NCBI GenBank assembly: GCA_037783545.1
Contig: JBBELK010000451.1
Location: 310,001-374,000 of the forward strand
From: Henricia sp. BOLD:AAB3569
Taxonomy: Eukaryota; Echinodermata; Asteroidea; Spinulosida; Echinasteridae
Direction of reading: 5' to 3'
Length of the DNA: 64,000 nucleotides
The notes under the pieces are model-generated. The model did not search any database. It saw only the letters and a program-made list of their open reading frames with translations, and was not told the origin of the DNA. Of this stretch, positions 32,066 to 52,288 are shown piece by piece. A program made the position numbers and the translations under genes. The first letter of the stretch is position 1. The number at the start of each line of letters is the position of its first letter.

Positions 32066-32830
32066 GGAATTTCTTTTCGTTTTAGAACGACAGGTGCCAG
32101 TGTATTCACACTGAACACAATAGAATTACATAACAACTGGCTATATAAACGCCACGTTCGCTTCAATAGCTCACTCTCGGTCAATCGTGTCAACTTTGCT
32201 GTACAATCCCGCCCACCCCATTTTCCCACTTCAATCGGAATTCGGACCGGGGGAGTGCACCCCTGTCGAGTGCCCTGGATGCACCCACGTTTCCTCCAAT
32301 GGCTGGGGGTTTTTCGTGGCCACCGAGCGCCAGCACACAGTGCTGGTCCGACACTCGACCCGAATTCAGTTTCAGTTCCGACACACGTGTTTTATTTTCT
32401 CTTTCGGCTTGATTGATTCTGACCGATTTTAGCACGGTGATAATTATTGAACTTCGACACTTTATTGTCGAGACCTAGATACTGTGAATTTTTTAAATTT
32501 GTTTACAGCTCGTAATTCATACATCAAACTTGGTTCAGATGCTAGTTTGATAGCCTCTAAATCGATAGGCCTTTAATACGGCTTACACCAGACGTGTATA
32601 ATTATTTTTTTTCAACCACATTTGAAGGATATTACATTTGTGCATATAATTTGATCCTAATCAAGCTGATTAGCGGAGTTTAAAATAAATCGAACAGCAA
32701 GGTTCGCACAACGACCTAGCCACTGTTCACCATTGGAAACATTTGACCTGTTTTTGTCCTTTTCTCGTCTCACATGAGGTATAAATAGAAAAGAAATGAA
32801 TTTTCTGACGGAAGTATGGAGGAAGAAAGT

Positions 32831-32970
32831 TAGTTTCCATGGCATGGAGTGACTAGGAGCATTGCTACATGTACTCCCCTTGGATGGGATGCCAGTCCAA
32901 CGCAGGTTTACCCCCAGCAGTTCTATGGGTTTCCCCAACAGGTTGTTGTGGCATGGAGTGACAAGGAGCA
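32831..32970. repeat. SINE-body tandem array, continuation
   Basis: TAGTTTCCATGGCATGGAGT followed by the same unit as 29815-30803. It is the right-hand remainder of the unit broken by the retroelement. Confidence 0.8.
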
Positions 32971-33625
32971 TTCGAACTACAGTGTATAGGAAAATGAAAT
33001 AAAATGAGAAAATTCAAATTAATGCACAGCACCTGATTGGCTCTAACGTGGTATTCACAAAATTGAGTTTTCTTAGTTTATTTCATCTACGCTCAATTAA
33101 AATAAAAATTATATTTGTCAAAAATTGCAACTTAACTTTATGAAGAACGTGTGGGAAGATCACATGTCAATCGCTTCACAGAAATGAGAATGAAATCGAT
33201 GAATATTGTCATGTCCCCAGAGCCCCATAGGTTTGCTAACCTTATTGTTTATCATCCAGTCCCATGATGCCTTGAGAACGTCAAGGTTTATTGAATTTAT
33301 TTACAATTTTCCCAAGCTAGTCTTTTATCAAGAATGCAGGTTCGATCACCTGATAGTCGTGCTAACTGCTGATGACCTGAGTTTTGATTGGGAGACGAAA
33401 AATGCTGGACCAAGGCGGAGAACGGTCGCGACCAACGTTGGATTCGCTGGCATCTAAAGCTGTATTCAGGTGAGGTTTGACATTTCTTTCTTGACAAATG
33501 TAGTTTATTTTCAATTTTGCTTGTCATATTAGGGGCGTTGACTCGACACGAACCGACATTTGTTGGCCAAACAAGGACCAACATAAAGTTGGAACTTGTT
33601 GAGCGTTGCAGTGCACAAGCTATTT

Positions 33626-34008
33626 AAAGGAAGGGACAACACTTGTTTGAAGTTATCAACGAATTTAATCAAAAATATTACCGATGTATTGCCAGGTGCA
33701 TATAAACCTTCATGAGAATTAGAGAATCTTGTTTTTAACGTCGGCAACCCAATTAATTTTGTTGATAAACTCTGCAACTATGTGCTGCGCCATAATTTTG
33801 AAAGAGATGATGTCAACCATGCAACGATTGCATGGACGACGTCAAGATTCATGGCTTGTTTCCGAACTCCCATACGCCGTTAAGTATGTAAAAATCTGTT
33901 GTGTCCCGACTCATATCCTCTGAAGTCCCGAGCGGCGAACTGCAAAAGATGGCGACTTACATGAAGCTTACAGAGTTAGGCAACCCTTTGCAAGTGTTGT
34001 CTCTTCCA
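33626..34008. mobile_element. TIR element 'AAAGGAAGGGACAACACTTG', unnested copy
   Basis: Same ends and interior as 7066-7526, without the nested GAGGCCTTTTTCC insertion (here CCCTTTGCAAGTGTTG runs uninterrupted). This defines the original structure. Confidence 0.7.
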
Positions 34009-34583
34009 AAGTTACAAAAAATGAGCTCTCATCGTGATTCCCCAGACCTGACGGGCGAATATCCACAGCAGGTCTGGGTGCGAGACTAGTCCTGTATTTG
34101 ACCAGGTTTTTTTAAACTGTTAAAATTGGGAGCTCATTTAACTTTTTGAAATATTTATTCATGTTGGTTTCCTCTCAAAATATAATAGGAGTAGAACACT
34201 GAAATCTCTTGAATATTTTTACAAAACTGAATTGTTGAAGAGCAAATTTGTTGGTCTCGGGCTGCAGTTTTGAACATGGATAAAGTCACTCGAGATAAAA
34301 TGGCTTTGGTTTATTGCTTTGTGTCTTAAAAATCACTGCACATTTACAATATATTGATAAACGCTAACAATATTCAGTACACATCACATATTTTTGTTGT
34401 TGTAATAACTGAGAAACATTAAGCAAGAAATCTTATGAGTTTAATATTGGCAATTTGACATTAAAGTGATTTTAATGACAATTGTTTTATAGTTGAATCA
34501 ACTAACTTCTACCAAAACCTTATGTTTTGCCATGTACTAGCGGAAAACATGCCCACATACAATTTCCTGCAACAATTTGGAAT

Positions 34584-34930
34584 ACTGTGGCAGAGCGGTC
34601 TAGTGGATCATATTTAAAACCTGGGTTAGTTCCAAAGCTAAAGGGTTCGAATCCCGGTCCGGTCCATCCATGGTGCATGTACCCTTGAACAAGGTACTTT
34701 GCCACGCATTGCTTCTCTCCACCCAGGAGCAAAATGGGTACCTGAGAGGGTAGCGAAAGTTGATGTTTGATTAGCCATTGAGCACCTAAGGCAGCCGGGG
34801 CTGTATACTCCCTAGGGAGCTGAGATGGTATATGGAGTGATTTAATGGAGCCCTATGATCAGGGTGATGATAATGTAGGCGCCTTGATCGGGATTTCCCC
34901 GGATAAGTGCGCGGTATAAATACATTAACA
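34584..34930 (+). mobile_element. tRNA-derived SINE, plus strand
   Basis: tRNA-like head: TGGCAGAGCGGTCTAGTGGA (A-box) and GGGTTCGAATCCCGG (B-box). The body has TTCTCTCCACCCAGGAGCA and ends GCGCGGTATAAATACATTAA, a typical SINE end. Confidence 0.7.
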
Positions 34931-35315
34931 ATTTCATCGTAAACAATTCAGAAAAATAGTGCTGAAGTGAAAATGTCACCCTTTGTGCCAAGGTTACTGG
35001 GTCTACACAAAAACCAGTAAACTGTTTCCCTGTGCTTTAGCAATGGACATTTCAGATTACCAATGAATGTTTAGACCCAGTTACTCTTGTAACTGACATC
35101 ACACTTTAGTAGTCTATACCAGAGGTGGACAGGTAGTAAATTGGTTACTAAAATAATTTACGATTTACTACGTCAAAATATCATGTATCGCTTGAGAAAT
35201 ACCAATAGCATTAATTATCGGTTTAAATTACATATAAAAAAATCATATCTTACCAAGATCAACAATTTATATACATATTCATTGTATGTAATTCAATTGT
35301 TCTTATTACTCCTAA

Positions 35316-35535
35316 GGCATGTCCGCATTGGACTTGTTTTTTGGATGATGGTAAAATGAAAAATGGCAAAATTTTACTGCTGTTTTGACTTTTTCGACAC
35401 GAGAACATTTTACCGAGATCGTGGGAGAGCATGCGCAGTGTCCCTTCGCAGCCTGACCTTCATAGCCCGGACTTACGCTTTCAGAGCACTTTTACCGACT
35501 CGGTGTGTCCGCATTGGACTAAAAATGGCACAGGC
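35316..35535. mobile_element. MITE with TGTCCGCATTGGACT ends
   Basis: AAGGCATGTCCGCATTGGAC at the left and GTGTCCGCATTGGACTAAAA at the right. The words match 4031-4445. The two ends are in the same orientation here, so this copy may be two fused termini. Confidence 0.4.
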
Positions 35536-36041
35536 CTCTAATCTATGCTTATCAAAAGCTTACACATGAGAATGTTTATTTCAATCTATGCTTGCAGAAA
35601 TTAACAGATTTTCAACAATCCGTAAATTTAAATGTACATACATTTTACCAAATATGAATAAAATATGCCTACTAGTAACGAATAGAATACTACAAATGGT
35701 AGCCTATTTTAGAAGTACATTTAATATTGATAATAAATAATTTAAGATGTACTACATATTCAGTTCATGTATCGTAAAATATAAAACATGCAGGCTAAAC
35801 GCGAGTTTTGGGAAGAGGGGCATATCTGCCATACATGTATGTTGTGCACACTGCCTAATGCGTAAAAATCGGTTGTTCGAAAAGCAACGCGGATACCATA
35901 TGTCCATGTATCCGTATTGCGTTGTCCGTTCAGATTTAATACGCTCCAGAGAGCATTTGAAATGGATGACACACATACGCATAGAAATCTTGTCACTGAA
36001 ATTCCCTGGAATTTCACTCTAATAGAGTGAGACCTACAGTA

Positions 36042-36120
36042 GGCCTTTTTCCAAATCTCGACTTGGGCTCCGGCTCCATGTAAACCACATGAAGACGGAG
36101 ACCAGATTTGGAAAAGCCCC
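36042..36120. mobile_element. Small foldback 'GGCCTTTTTCCAAATCTCG'
   Basis: GGCCTTTTTCCAAATCTCGA is roughly inverted as CCAGATTTGGAAAAGCCCCC. It is related to the segment nested in the 7066-7526 element. Confidence 0.5.
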
Positions 36121-36184
36121 CTCGTTCTAAGACAAAATCCTGCTTTGTATGACGTAAGTAGCAGTCTAAACAATGTTATTGTCC

Positions 36185-36312
36185 CTCTAACTTAACAATT
36201 TGTTTTTACCATTTATTCAACACAAAAACCATGCATGGATTTTTCAGGTGTTCTGAAGTATTACTGCATCTATGTGGCTGAAATTTCTACAAGGCAGTTT
36301 ATCAACATTATT
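36185..36312. repeat. Interspersed repeat family 'ATTTGCAATGACC' fragment
   Basis: Nearly the same as 10918-11030: CATGCATGGATTTTTCAGGT, TGCATCTATGTGGCTGAAAT, CAAGGCAGTTTATCAACATT. Confidence 0.6.
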
Positions 36313-36866
36313 TATTATTGTAATTTTGTTGACGATATTTCTATTCTACCTCGTCGACATGAAGTCATGGGTGTCGTCATATCGTCCCTGGGTCATGGTG
36401 TGTAGTAATGAGCCTATCTGTAATCGCAACAGCAAAAATTTAAAATTCAGCAAGGTACTAGATCTTAAAGGTAGAACACAAGATTGGTAAACCGTTACAA
36501 ATAGTTTCATCTCCCTGTGTGTACTTCGTCTAACTTCTGAGAAAACAGTCAAACAGTGTGTCGTTACCACTTCGCCCTGAACCACGGCCTGCACACAAAG
36601 TGGTGTATCGTTTATGTACCGTTTCCCAGTATACAGACGGTTTCTATTTTGACCTCGCGCCTAAATTCCCTAACGTAGTTCTTATTTCCATATGATGCAA
36701 ACTGTCCATTGGAATCAGTTTGTGGTCAATTCTCTTGCATTGTTAAAGTTATCAGTTTTCAAATAAGACACTGATAAAAAAATCAATCAACGCGAAGTTG
36801 TGAGAGAAAACAAATGTGTAATTTTAAAACCAACATCCCGCCAGTTTCATAAATTGTAAATTCGTT

Positions 36867-45602
<8,736 letters not shown>

Positions 45603-47030
45603 ATCAACAGTTTTGTCCTTTTAACAGCAATTCCTTCAATATTTTCAAGGCCCTAAGTCGTGATCGTTCGAAATCCACACACCATGCATGATGCACACCG
45701 GCAAATGTCAACAAATCAACCTTGTGATGCATCCATACTACCTAGAATCGATTTTATTATGTTTGCTTTTAAAATACATACAGCAAAAGGTAATTTTAAA
45801 AGGGTTATTGAGTCAATGACACGTAATGCACATTGTACAACCTTGTAATGCATCCATACTGTTTTAGTTTGGATAAACTGCGGCCCCACGTCTCGCGATT
45901 AGGAATATTGTCTTCGATAGAATCGATTCCCATCATTTTGGCGTTTCCATTCGTGCCCGGAATGGTGCAGAAATTACTAAAGTCCGAGAATTTGGCAATG
46001 TTTTGTATCATCAGGTTTGTGAGATATTTTGTTCAAATTTTAATTAAACTTTGTTTGTTTTGGAAATGGAATCGAATACAAATTTGAATTGCGATACCAA
46101 AAGTATTGGAATCGCTGGTCTGCCAAAACACAGATTGTTTTTGAAACGACTGTCTACGGTCAGGCTTGATACATCTCAGAAATGAACGCAGCTAAAGAAA
46201 CATTTAGCCTCAACACTAACTTAAACATTGATCTCTGATGATTGGATTTAAGGCCAGCAGGAAGACTTAAACCAGATAGCCACACACAGTACAGGGGAGA
46301 GACAAAAACAAATTACAAAGATAAAGCCTAAAGCCTAATTCATCGTTTTGAAAACGACTATATACATACTGTACGTGCGTTGTAACGTGCACTTAAAACA
46401 CATGCAGTAAAAGGCGAAAGTAATTTGTCGAGCGTCGTTCATGTTGTTGTGACCTATATAATTTTGGCCTGGGTGTGTACGTGTGTGCACGTGGCCGGCT
46501 TACGTGCAGTTCTGACAGTACACGCGCGGCGTGGCTTGTCCCTTTCTCGAGGGGTGTGGGGGGAGGGGGAGGAGGGAGGAGGCGGCATACAAAATATTCA
46601 TGAGTTCGGCGCACGGATCTCTTCCTATTTACATGTTGTTGTTAATTTTATGGCATCTTCGGCAACTAAGGGCCTTTATGCCATTAAACTGTACGGTTTT
46701 AGCTTTAACTATACTTTATTGTCAACTCGAGATGACGAGGAAGGGTTGCAGTTTTAGAAATGGGAGGAAAACCCCTAGAGAAATCCCCAGGGGAAAACCC
46801 ACGCGGTCAAGTAGGGACTGCAAACCCAATCCACATACACGCCCCGGCCGGATGCGTGTTTTTTTTTTTTTTACACCGCAGCCAGGGGTACACCTTAATT
46901 TTTCAACCCGAATAGAGTCTAAGTTTCCAATGACTGATACTTCTCAAGTGACAATCTTGGAAATAGTCACAACTCTTACTCTCACTATTAGAGAAAAAGA
47001 AGAAACCGAGAAACTTCGAAAAATCCCAAA

Positions 47031-47106
47031 CATGACTGAGATTCGAACCAGGGACCTTATGATTACAAGTCGAGCTCTCTTCTAACCAGACCAAGCAGCT
47101 GAACCG
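47031..47106 (-). repeat. tRNA-Thr(TGT)-like pseudogene
   Basis: On the minus strand GCTTGGTCTGGTTAGAAGAG (A-box), an anticodon loop CTTGTAA (TGT, Thr type) and CCCTGGTTCGAATC (B-box). The ends do not pair as an acceptor stem, so it is a tRNA-derived remnant. Confidence 0.45.
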
Positions 47107-47191
47107 TAACCTATTATATAGTCTCCTTTCAAGACGCTAAAAATGTACAAAACCCCTCATTTTCCCCTTGCAGTGGTGTAAAAAAAAATTA

Positions 47192-47263
47192 CGCGCCCCG
47201 GATTCGAACCCGGGACGTCAGAGGTGAAAGGCGAGGAAAGAACCGCTACGCCAACACGTCCGC
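47192..47263 (-). repeat. tRNA-like sequence (SINE head or pseudogene)
   Basis: The minus strand has TGTTGGCGTAGCGGTTC (A-box region) and a perfect T-arm CCGGGTTCGAATCCGG. The acceptor ends (GCGGACG and CGCG) are only partly complementary. Confidence 0.45.
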
Positions 47264-48541
47264 GCTCCTACTTACATGGGTGCACCCTGTAGAGGGTATT
47301 GAGAATTGTCTCTGCTTCTGATTGGTTCAAATGAGAATGAATATGAATATTCTCTATAAATTAGCGCCCTCAGGAGTTGTTAAAAAAAGAAAGAAACGAG
47401 TAGGTTTTAGCGAGTTTTATTTATTTATTTATTCCATTTATTTACCCAGGGTGTGCCCAAACAGTTTACAAAAAACTGGTTTCCATTGGGGCCCAGCAAA
47501 CACTCATAAAACAAATATATTAAATTAAACAACTTCACAATCACAAACAAACTGGAATAAGATACAACTACAACATCGAAAATAGACAAAACATCAACAC
47601 TCGGACAAAACTAATGGTTACAGAAGAACAACATCACAAGATATATTATACATGCACGTGACACTGACATTTACGCTAAATATGGGAAGGGTGAAAAGGG
47701 GAAATTCCCTTCTGGCTCCAAAATTAATTTTTTTTTATGGCAACCAAGTCATACGACTCCGTAAATCAGCATTTCTCCCTTGAAGTTGATCATGTGAATA
47801 TTATATATTTCTAACTCTCGAAACACAGCGTAGAATTGAGTTAAGTGAACAGATTACATGCTTTATGCAACACAATTAACACATACGCATGTGAGTAGTA
47901 TGTAGCGAGCTATGTACACCCCCGTAGGTGGTGACAATGTTCAAAATATGTGTGGTGCCGGGTGGTGTCGGGTGGTGCCGGGTGGTGTCATGAGCAAAAA
48001 TGGTGGTGTGGTGCGGTGCCATGACCCATATGGTGGTGTGAGGTGGTTGGTTTCCTCCTACCCCTAACTACAGCCCTAACTATAATCCCACTTGGTGGTG
48101 ACAGGTAGTTTGTTTCCCCCTAACTCACCCCGCCTCCTATCTCACCCCTCCCCCATCACACACCCCATTCATTTATTTAAAAACAATGTCGGAAAAAAGT
48201 TTGAACCGTCGTTAGCTATTGCAAGGACGGTGAGGGTGTCAAAGAAAGATTTACGAATCACGCTAACTTGTGAACATCATCATGACGATCGATGGTCGTT
48301 AAGCAGTAACAGAAAATCATTTCGATGTGACGTCGTCTATTTGGAGAAAAGATAACTAATAAAAATCATCATTAAGAGTAGAACATGTGAAGACAATGTA
48401 TATAAAATATCCACTTGATATAAGGAAATAAAATAAAATGTGTATGCAAGAGTATAAGGAAACAAGGTTTGATAGGGTGTCTCAATCTGCACGAAGTTAC
48501 AACCTGTATCCTTGCTTTACATTTCCTCCAACCTAACATTA

Positions 48542-49080
48542 CGCCCTTAGTTTCCTCATACTTATCTCGATGTCAGTTGAACATACATCCTCAAGTTCCG
48601 TTTCTTCAGTTTGATACATTTCTGTCACAGACAAATAGGTGTTCTTAGACCTAATCCGCACACCATCACATCCTTACGGTCTGTTTCCTCCAGCTCTACC
48701 TCGCGCCCTTAGTTTCCTTGTACTTATCACGTCACTACAACTTACTTCCATAGTTTCCTCATACTTATCTCGATGTCAGTTGAACATACATCCTCAAGTT
48801 CCGTTTCTTCAGTTTGATAAATTTCTGTCACAGACAAATAGGTGTTCTTAGACCTAATCCGCACACCATCACATCCTTACGGTCTGTTTCCTCCAGCTCT
48901 ACCTCGCGCCCTTAGTTTCCTTGTACCTATCACGTCACTACAACTTACTTCCTTAAGTTCTTTAACTTCCTTGTCACCGACATGCATGTACAATTTGAAC
49001 AATACTTCTATTTCCTCGTCACCGACATACAATTTGAACAATACTTTTACCTCCTTGTCACCGACATACAATTTGAACAA
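48542..49080. repeat. Subterminal tandem repeats of the Polinton, left
   Basis: A 203-bp unit occurs twice (about 48542-48744 and 48745-48954; for example GTGTTCTTAGACCTAATCCG at 48632 and 48835 areas). It is followed by about three copies of a roughly 45-bp unit with CACCGACATACAATTTGAAC. The inverse lies at 58912-59450. Confidence 0.85.
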
Positions 49081-49088
49081 GTCGGGAT

Positions 49089-49096
49089 CTATAAAA
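49089..49096 (+). promoter_or_regulatory. TATA box of the left Polinton polymerase gene
   Basis: CTATAAAA lies 56-63 bp upstream of the ATG at 49152, a normal spacing for a short 5' UTR. The inverse copy is at 58903-58896. Confidence 0.6.
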
Positions 49097-49388
49097 CCCT
49101 TGAGAAGTTTGTCCGAGGTTTCAATTCTTGTTGAGTGTTTGTGCTGGCATCATGTCTGAACCACCCGATGACGACCCCTACTACCCGTTTAATTCTCCGG
49201 ACCCAACGGCATCCCAGCTCGAGATGATCGCTGGTGCAGACGATTATCCCTTTGGTTCTCCAGACCCGACTTTGTCGCAGCTCGAGATGATTGTTTGTTT
49301 AGAGGAGGACGCGCTTGCTGGTCCATCTGATGAGTCGCTAGTTATCCCAGAGACGCCTCCTCATTTGCAAGGCAGAGCAGACGTGCAG

Positions 49389-50335
49389 GTAATTTATTAT
49401 TATTATTATTATTTATATATGTTAAGTCTGCACATTGAAAAGTTTGAAGATAAACCGTTACACTTTTTACTAATTTTAGAAAACGGATGGAAAAACGACT
49501 AAAGGTTTTTATTGACTGTCAGTGTATAACCACCACTCATGTTAACTGTATAATATAACCGCGTTTAAAGAAATTCTATATACAATATCAACTTAGTAAC
49601 TTGAGCCGCTGGTTGTTAAGAAAAAATTGTAGGATAATGTTTTGTCCCGATGATCTTTATTATAATGTACTAATACAACACTTTATAGTTAATGGCATCA
49701 CCTAAACGATAATTATAGTTTAAGGTCAAGTTCACGTTAATTAGTTTAAAGGCTCATTGTATCATTTGCAATGACCCAATTTCGTTGATGCCTCTATGTA
49801 GCTAAATTTTCGTGAGGTTAGTTTACCATCATTCTTCCTTAGTTAGATATGTTACACTCTTATTACACGAATTATCTTGCAAATGATACACAGCCCTTTA
49901 AAATCGGTATAATCACGCCAGTATATACGTTTATTATTTCGTGTCTATACGCAACCCCTATAGGTTAGTTAATAACATAATTTAAACGATCGCATTTTGA
50001 AGTCCGGTCCGTGTTAACTGGTTTAAAATCGAATTATGAGCAATAGGTCTAATTATGTCAGTACGTTTTCGTGCTTAATCTTGTCAGTGACGTCATATTG
50101 GTCGCATTTCCTGTTAATGCACACAACAAAACATAAATACAACGCTTGCTATATAGCACGTCTGGACTTGTCCATGACGTCACACATCCCACACTACGTA
50201 CCAAATAAAAACAAAATTTTGGCCTTAAAGTATATAATGCAAAACTACTGCAATAATATTCACATTTCCCATGTGTCGCTCAGTCGCTGACGCAACAAGC
50301 ATGTAACCGGGGGCTTTGTTAATTGTATATTTCAG
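49389..50335 (+). other. Intron 1 of the left Polinton gene
   Basis: Donor CAG|GTAATT followed by a TTA/ATT run; acceptor GTATATTTCAG. It carries a MITE at 49744-49905. The part from 49626 onward is duplicated at 52411. Confidence 0.6.
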
Positions 50336-52288
50336 AACGTGAATGCTGCTCCGGAGAGAAACGTTTTCGTATCTTCTCAACCCCTTTTGGATATGTCTGA
50401 AGAAGAACACATGGTAAGTAAAATACGTAATTTACAACTGCTTTTAATTGTAATTGTCTTAGTTTTTAACAAATAACTTAAGGTTAGCGGTGACTTGTAA
50501 GTAAATGGTGTGGAAAATATCTCTAGCTTGCTCGGTATTAAAATCAAATCATTTACTAAACATGGATGGATACGCCCAAATACCTTTGAATATAACCAAA
50601 AACAAACGATTACTTTCGCTTACAAAGCTTTTAAAAAATTTCAAACAGCCCAACCAACAAACAAACAAAAAATCGTAATGGCCTAATATGTTTAGTCATA
50701 CATGGTTTCAAGAATGGTTTTATAATTGGAAATTATCATTAATTACCCTGTTCTTCTTCTTTATTTTGTTAAAGGACATCTCAGATGTCGACAGCGTAGT
50801 TGTCGAGCAACCCGATGCACCACCCCAGGACGAGAATCGGCGAGTGACGTATCGCTGCTCTCAATGCGAGAAAACATTTACTCGCAAGTTCACCTTAAGC
50901 CGACACAAGCTCCGCCAACACATCGGACAAGATCAGCTCCCTCCCAACGAATACGAGTGCCGACACTGTGGCAAGTTCTTCAGTCGTCAAGATAGTCTGC
51001 GACGACACCAGAGGATCCACGCACGCCAACAGCAACAGGGACAACATGCACCAGCAGACAACCAACCAAACCCTGCCCTCCCACCACCACCACCAGAAGC
51101 TGCACCAGCTCGTCCGCGTTTTGCCTGCGATGTCTGCGAGAAAACATTTACCACAAACAGTAGCATGCAACGCCACAAAAGAACTGCTCACCGACCAGTT
51201 GAGCCACCGGGTAATGTTCCTGCTCCACCCGCACCGCCCGCACCTCCCGCACCTCTTGTTCCTCCAGCTGATCCTCCTGCTCCACCCCCACCTCCTGCTG
51301 CGGGCGCTCCACTTGCCCCGGCCAATATTCCTGCTGCAGACCCGATGGATGAAGATCCACAAGACTTCCCGGCTGACGGGGAGGATCTTGAGGATGATGA
51401 CGAGGAAATGAACGAACTTCTACGTCAGAACTGGGGATCTGTTAGAACCCATCACTATACAGGCCGACCAGTGCAGGACATGTATAATTTCAGATTAGTC
51501 GGATCAAGAAGATTGGGAGCCGGTATCAACCAAGAGCTTGCACTTCGATCCATTTTTGCTCGACTAAGGCGCCGCGTAAAAATCAATATATCGTTTGGCA
51601 TAGTGTTACGTCACTCAACTACGGGTGAGCTACGCTATTTTCACCCTAGTTACAACAACGCAAGGCTGTTCGAGGAACCGTTTACGATTGCGTCCGAAGC
51701 GGACTTTGAGCTTCTGTTGGAAGCTCTAGACGAAATAGACTTGGCCGAACATGGACGACGCAACCGTCCAGACACGAAATGGACCGTAGAGGGAACAACG
51801 AACATGACTGTTTTTGTCAACAAGACAGACTTTGTGATAGGTGCCCCCTTCGTCGAACTGCCTCCCTTCGTAAGCAATAACACGGGCCTTACGAAACTCG
51901 TACGGAACAGACACACTGGCCAGCGATACGACGACACACTCTGTTTTTTTAGGTGTTTGGCACTAGACAATAAACAAAACCCAATTGCCTTAGACAATGA
52001 AGCCAAACAGTTGCTCCACCGGTATCGCGCGGGTATTGGTAACCCGAGAGCAAACGGCGTGACTTTAGAAGACTTAGATAACGCGGAAAGAATATTCAGT
52101 ATTAACGTGCAGGTATATTCATTGATCCAGGCGAATGACGACGACGATGAAGACACCGCACAAGAGGATGCTGGGCATGGGCAACGGCGTCACAAGATTA
52201 GAGCAGAGCTCGTACGTCGATCTCGTCGACGATATCCGCGGACACTTAACCTGAACTTATTCGCCGGCCACTTCTCCTACATCACTGA
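49626..52288. repeat. Internal direct duplication of the Polinton, copy 1
   Basis: Matches 52411-55085 (offset 2785, becoming 2797 after a 12-bp indel near 52148). It starts at ATTGTAGGATAATG and ends at ATCACTGA. Confidence 0.9.
49744..49905. mobile_element. MITE inside the Polinton intron (copy 1)
   Basis: TTTAAAGGCTCATTGTATC then ATTTGCAATGACC at the left; CTTGCAAATGATACACAGCC then CTTTAAA at the right, roughly inverted. It belongs to the ATTTGCA family spread through the window. Identical copies at 52529-52690 and 58087-58248 show it was present before the Polinton rearranged. Confidence 0.7.

Larger units (their letters stand above)
30804..32830 (+). mobile_element. Non-autonomous Ngaro/PAT-like retroelement with split direct repeats
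   Basis: Repeat A (144 bp) is at 30804-30947 and 32066-32209; repeat B (137 bp) at 31929-32065 and 32694-32830. The order is A1 - internal - B1A2 - B2, with B1 and A2 directly joined. This is the split-direct-repeat layout of Ngaro/PAT-type tyrosine-recombinase retroelements (DIRS order), which replicate through a circle and insert without target duplication. The flanks agree: left GGTTGT and right TAGTTTCC rejoin to GGTTGTTAGTTTCC, exactly the intact tandem unit. Only a damaged gag-like frame remains. Reverse transcriptase, RNase H and recombinase are absent. Confidence 0.8.
25943..36866. other. Intergenic region between the CCSER-like gene and HIF1AN (3' ends facing)
   Basis: No host gene was recognised in about 10.9 kb. 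The first part is presumably 3' UTR. The remainder holds the repeats listed separately: a 120-bp duplication, a 650-bp TIR element, a palindrome, a SINE-body array with a retroelement, a tRNA SINE and several MITEs. 34950-35300 and 36400-36860 show nothing recognisable. Confidence 0.5.
45603..47887. other. Upstream region of HIF1AN
   Basis: Presumed 5' UTR and promoter of HIF1AN plus intergenic DNA. There is no TATA box at a convincing place and no coding sequence. Contains a T-run (46858-46871), two tRNA-like sequences and simple GGGGAGG-rich DNA near 46555-46585. Confidence 0.45.
47894..49629. repeat. Outer left arm of the Polinton (TIR and subterminal region)
   Basis: Exact inverse of 58363-60098. 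Contains GGTGGTGCCGGGTGGTGTCG-type short repeats (47950-48060), subterminal tandem repeats (48542-49080), a TATA box and exon 1 of the polymerase gene. Confidence 0.9.

Noticed and set aside
46531-47085. Open frame of 184 codons upstream of HIF1AN
   Set aside because: It runs through a T-run and a tRNA-Thr-like repeat, has no conserved blocks and no splice support.
50895-51411. Frames of 60-155 codons on the other strand and frame of the zinc-finger region (and their copies at 53680-54196 and 56581-57097)
   Set aside because: Shadow frames produced by the Pro/Ala- and Gln-rich coding sequence. They lack start context and any domain.
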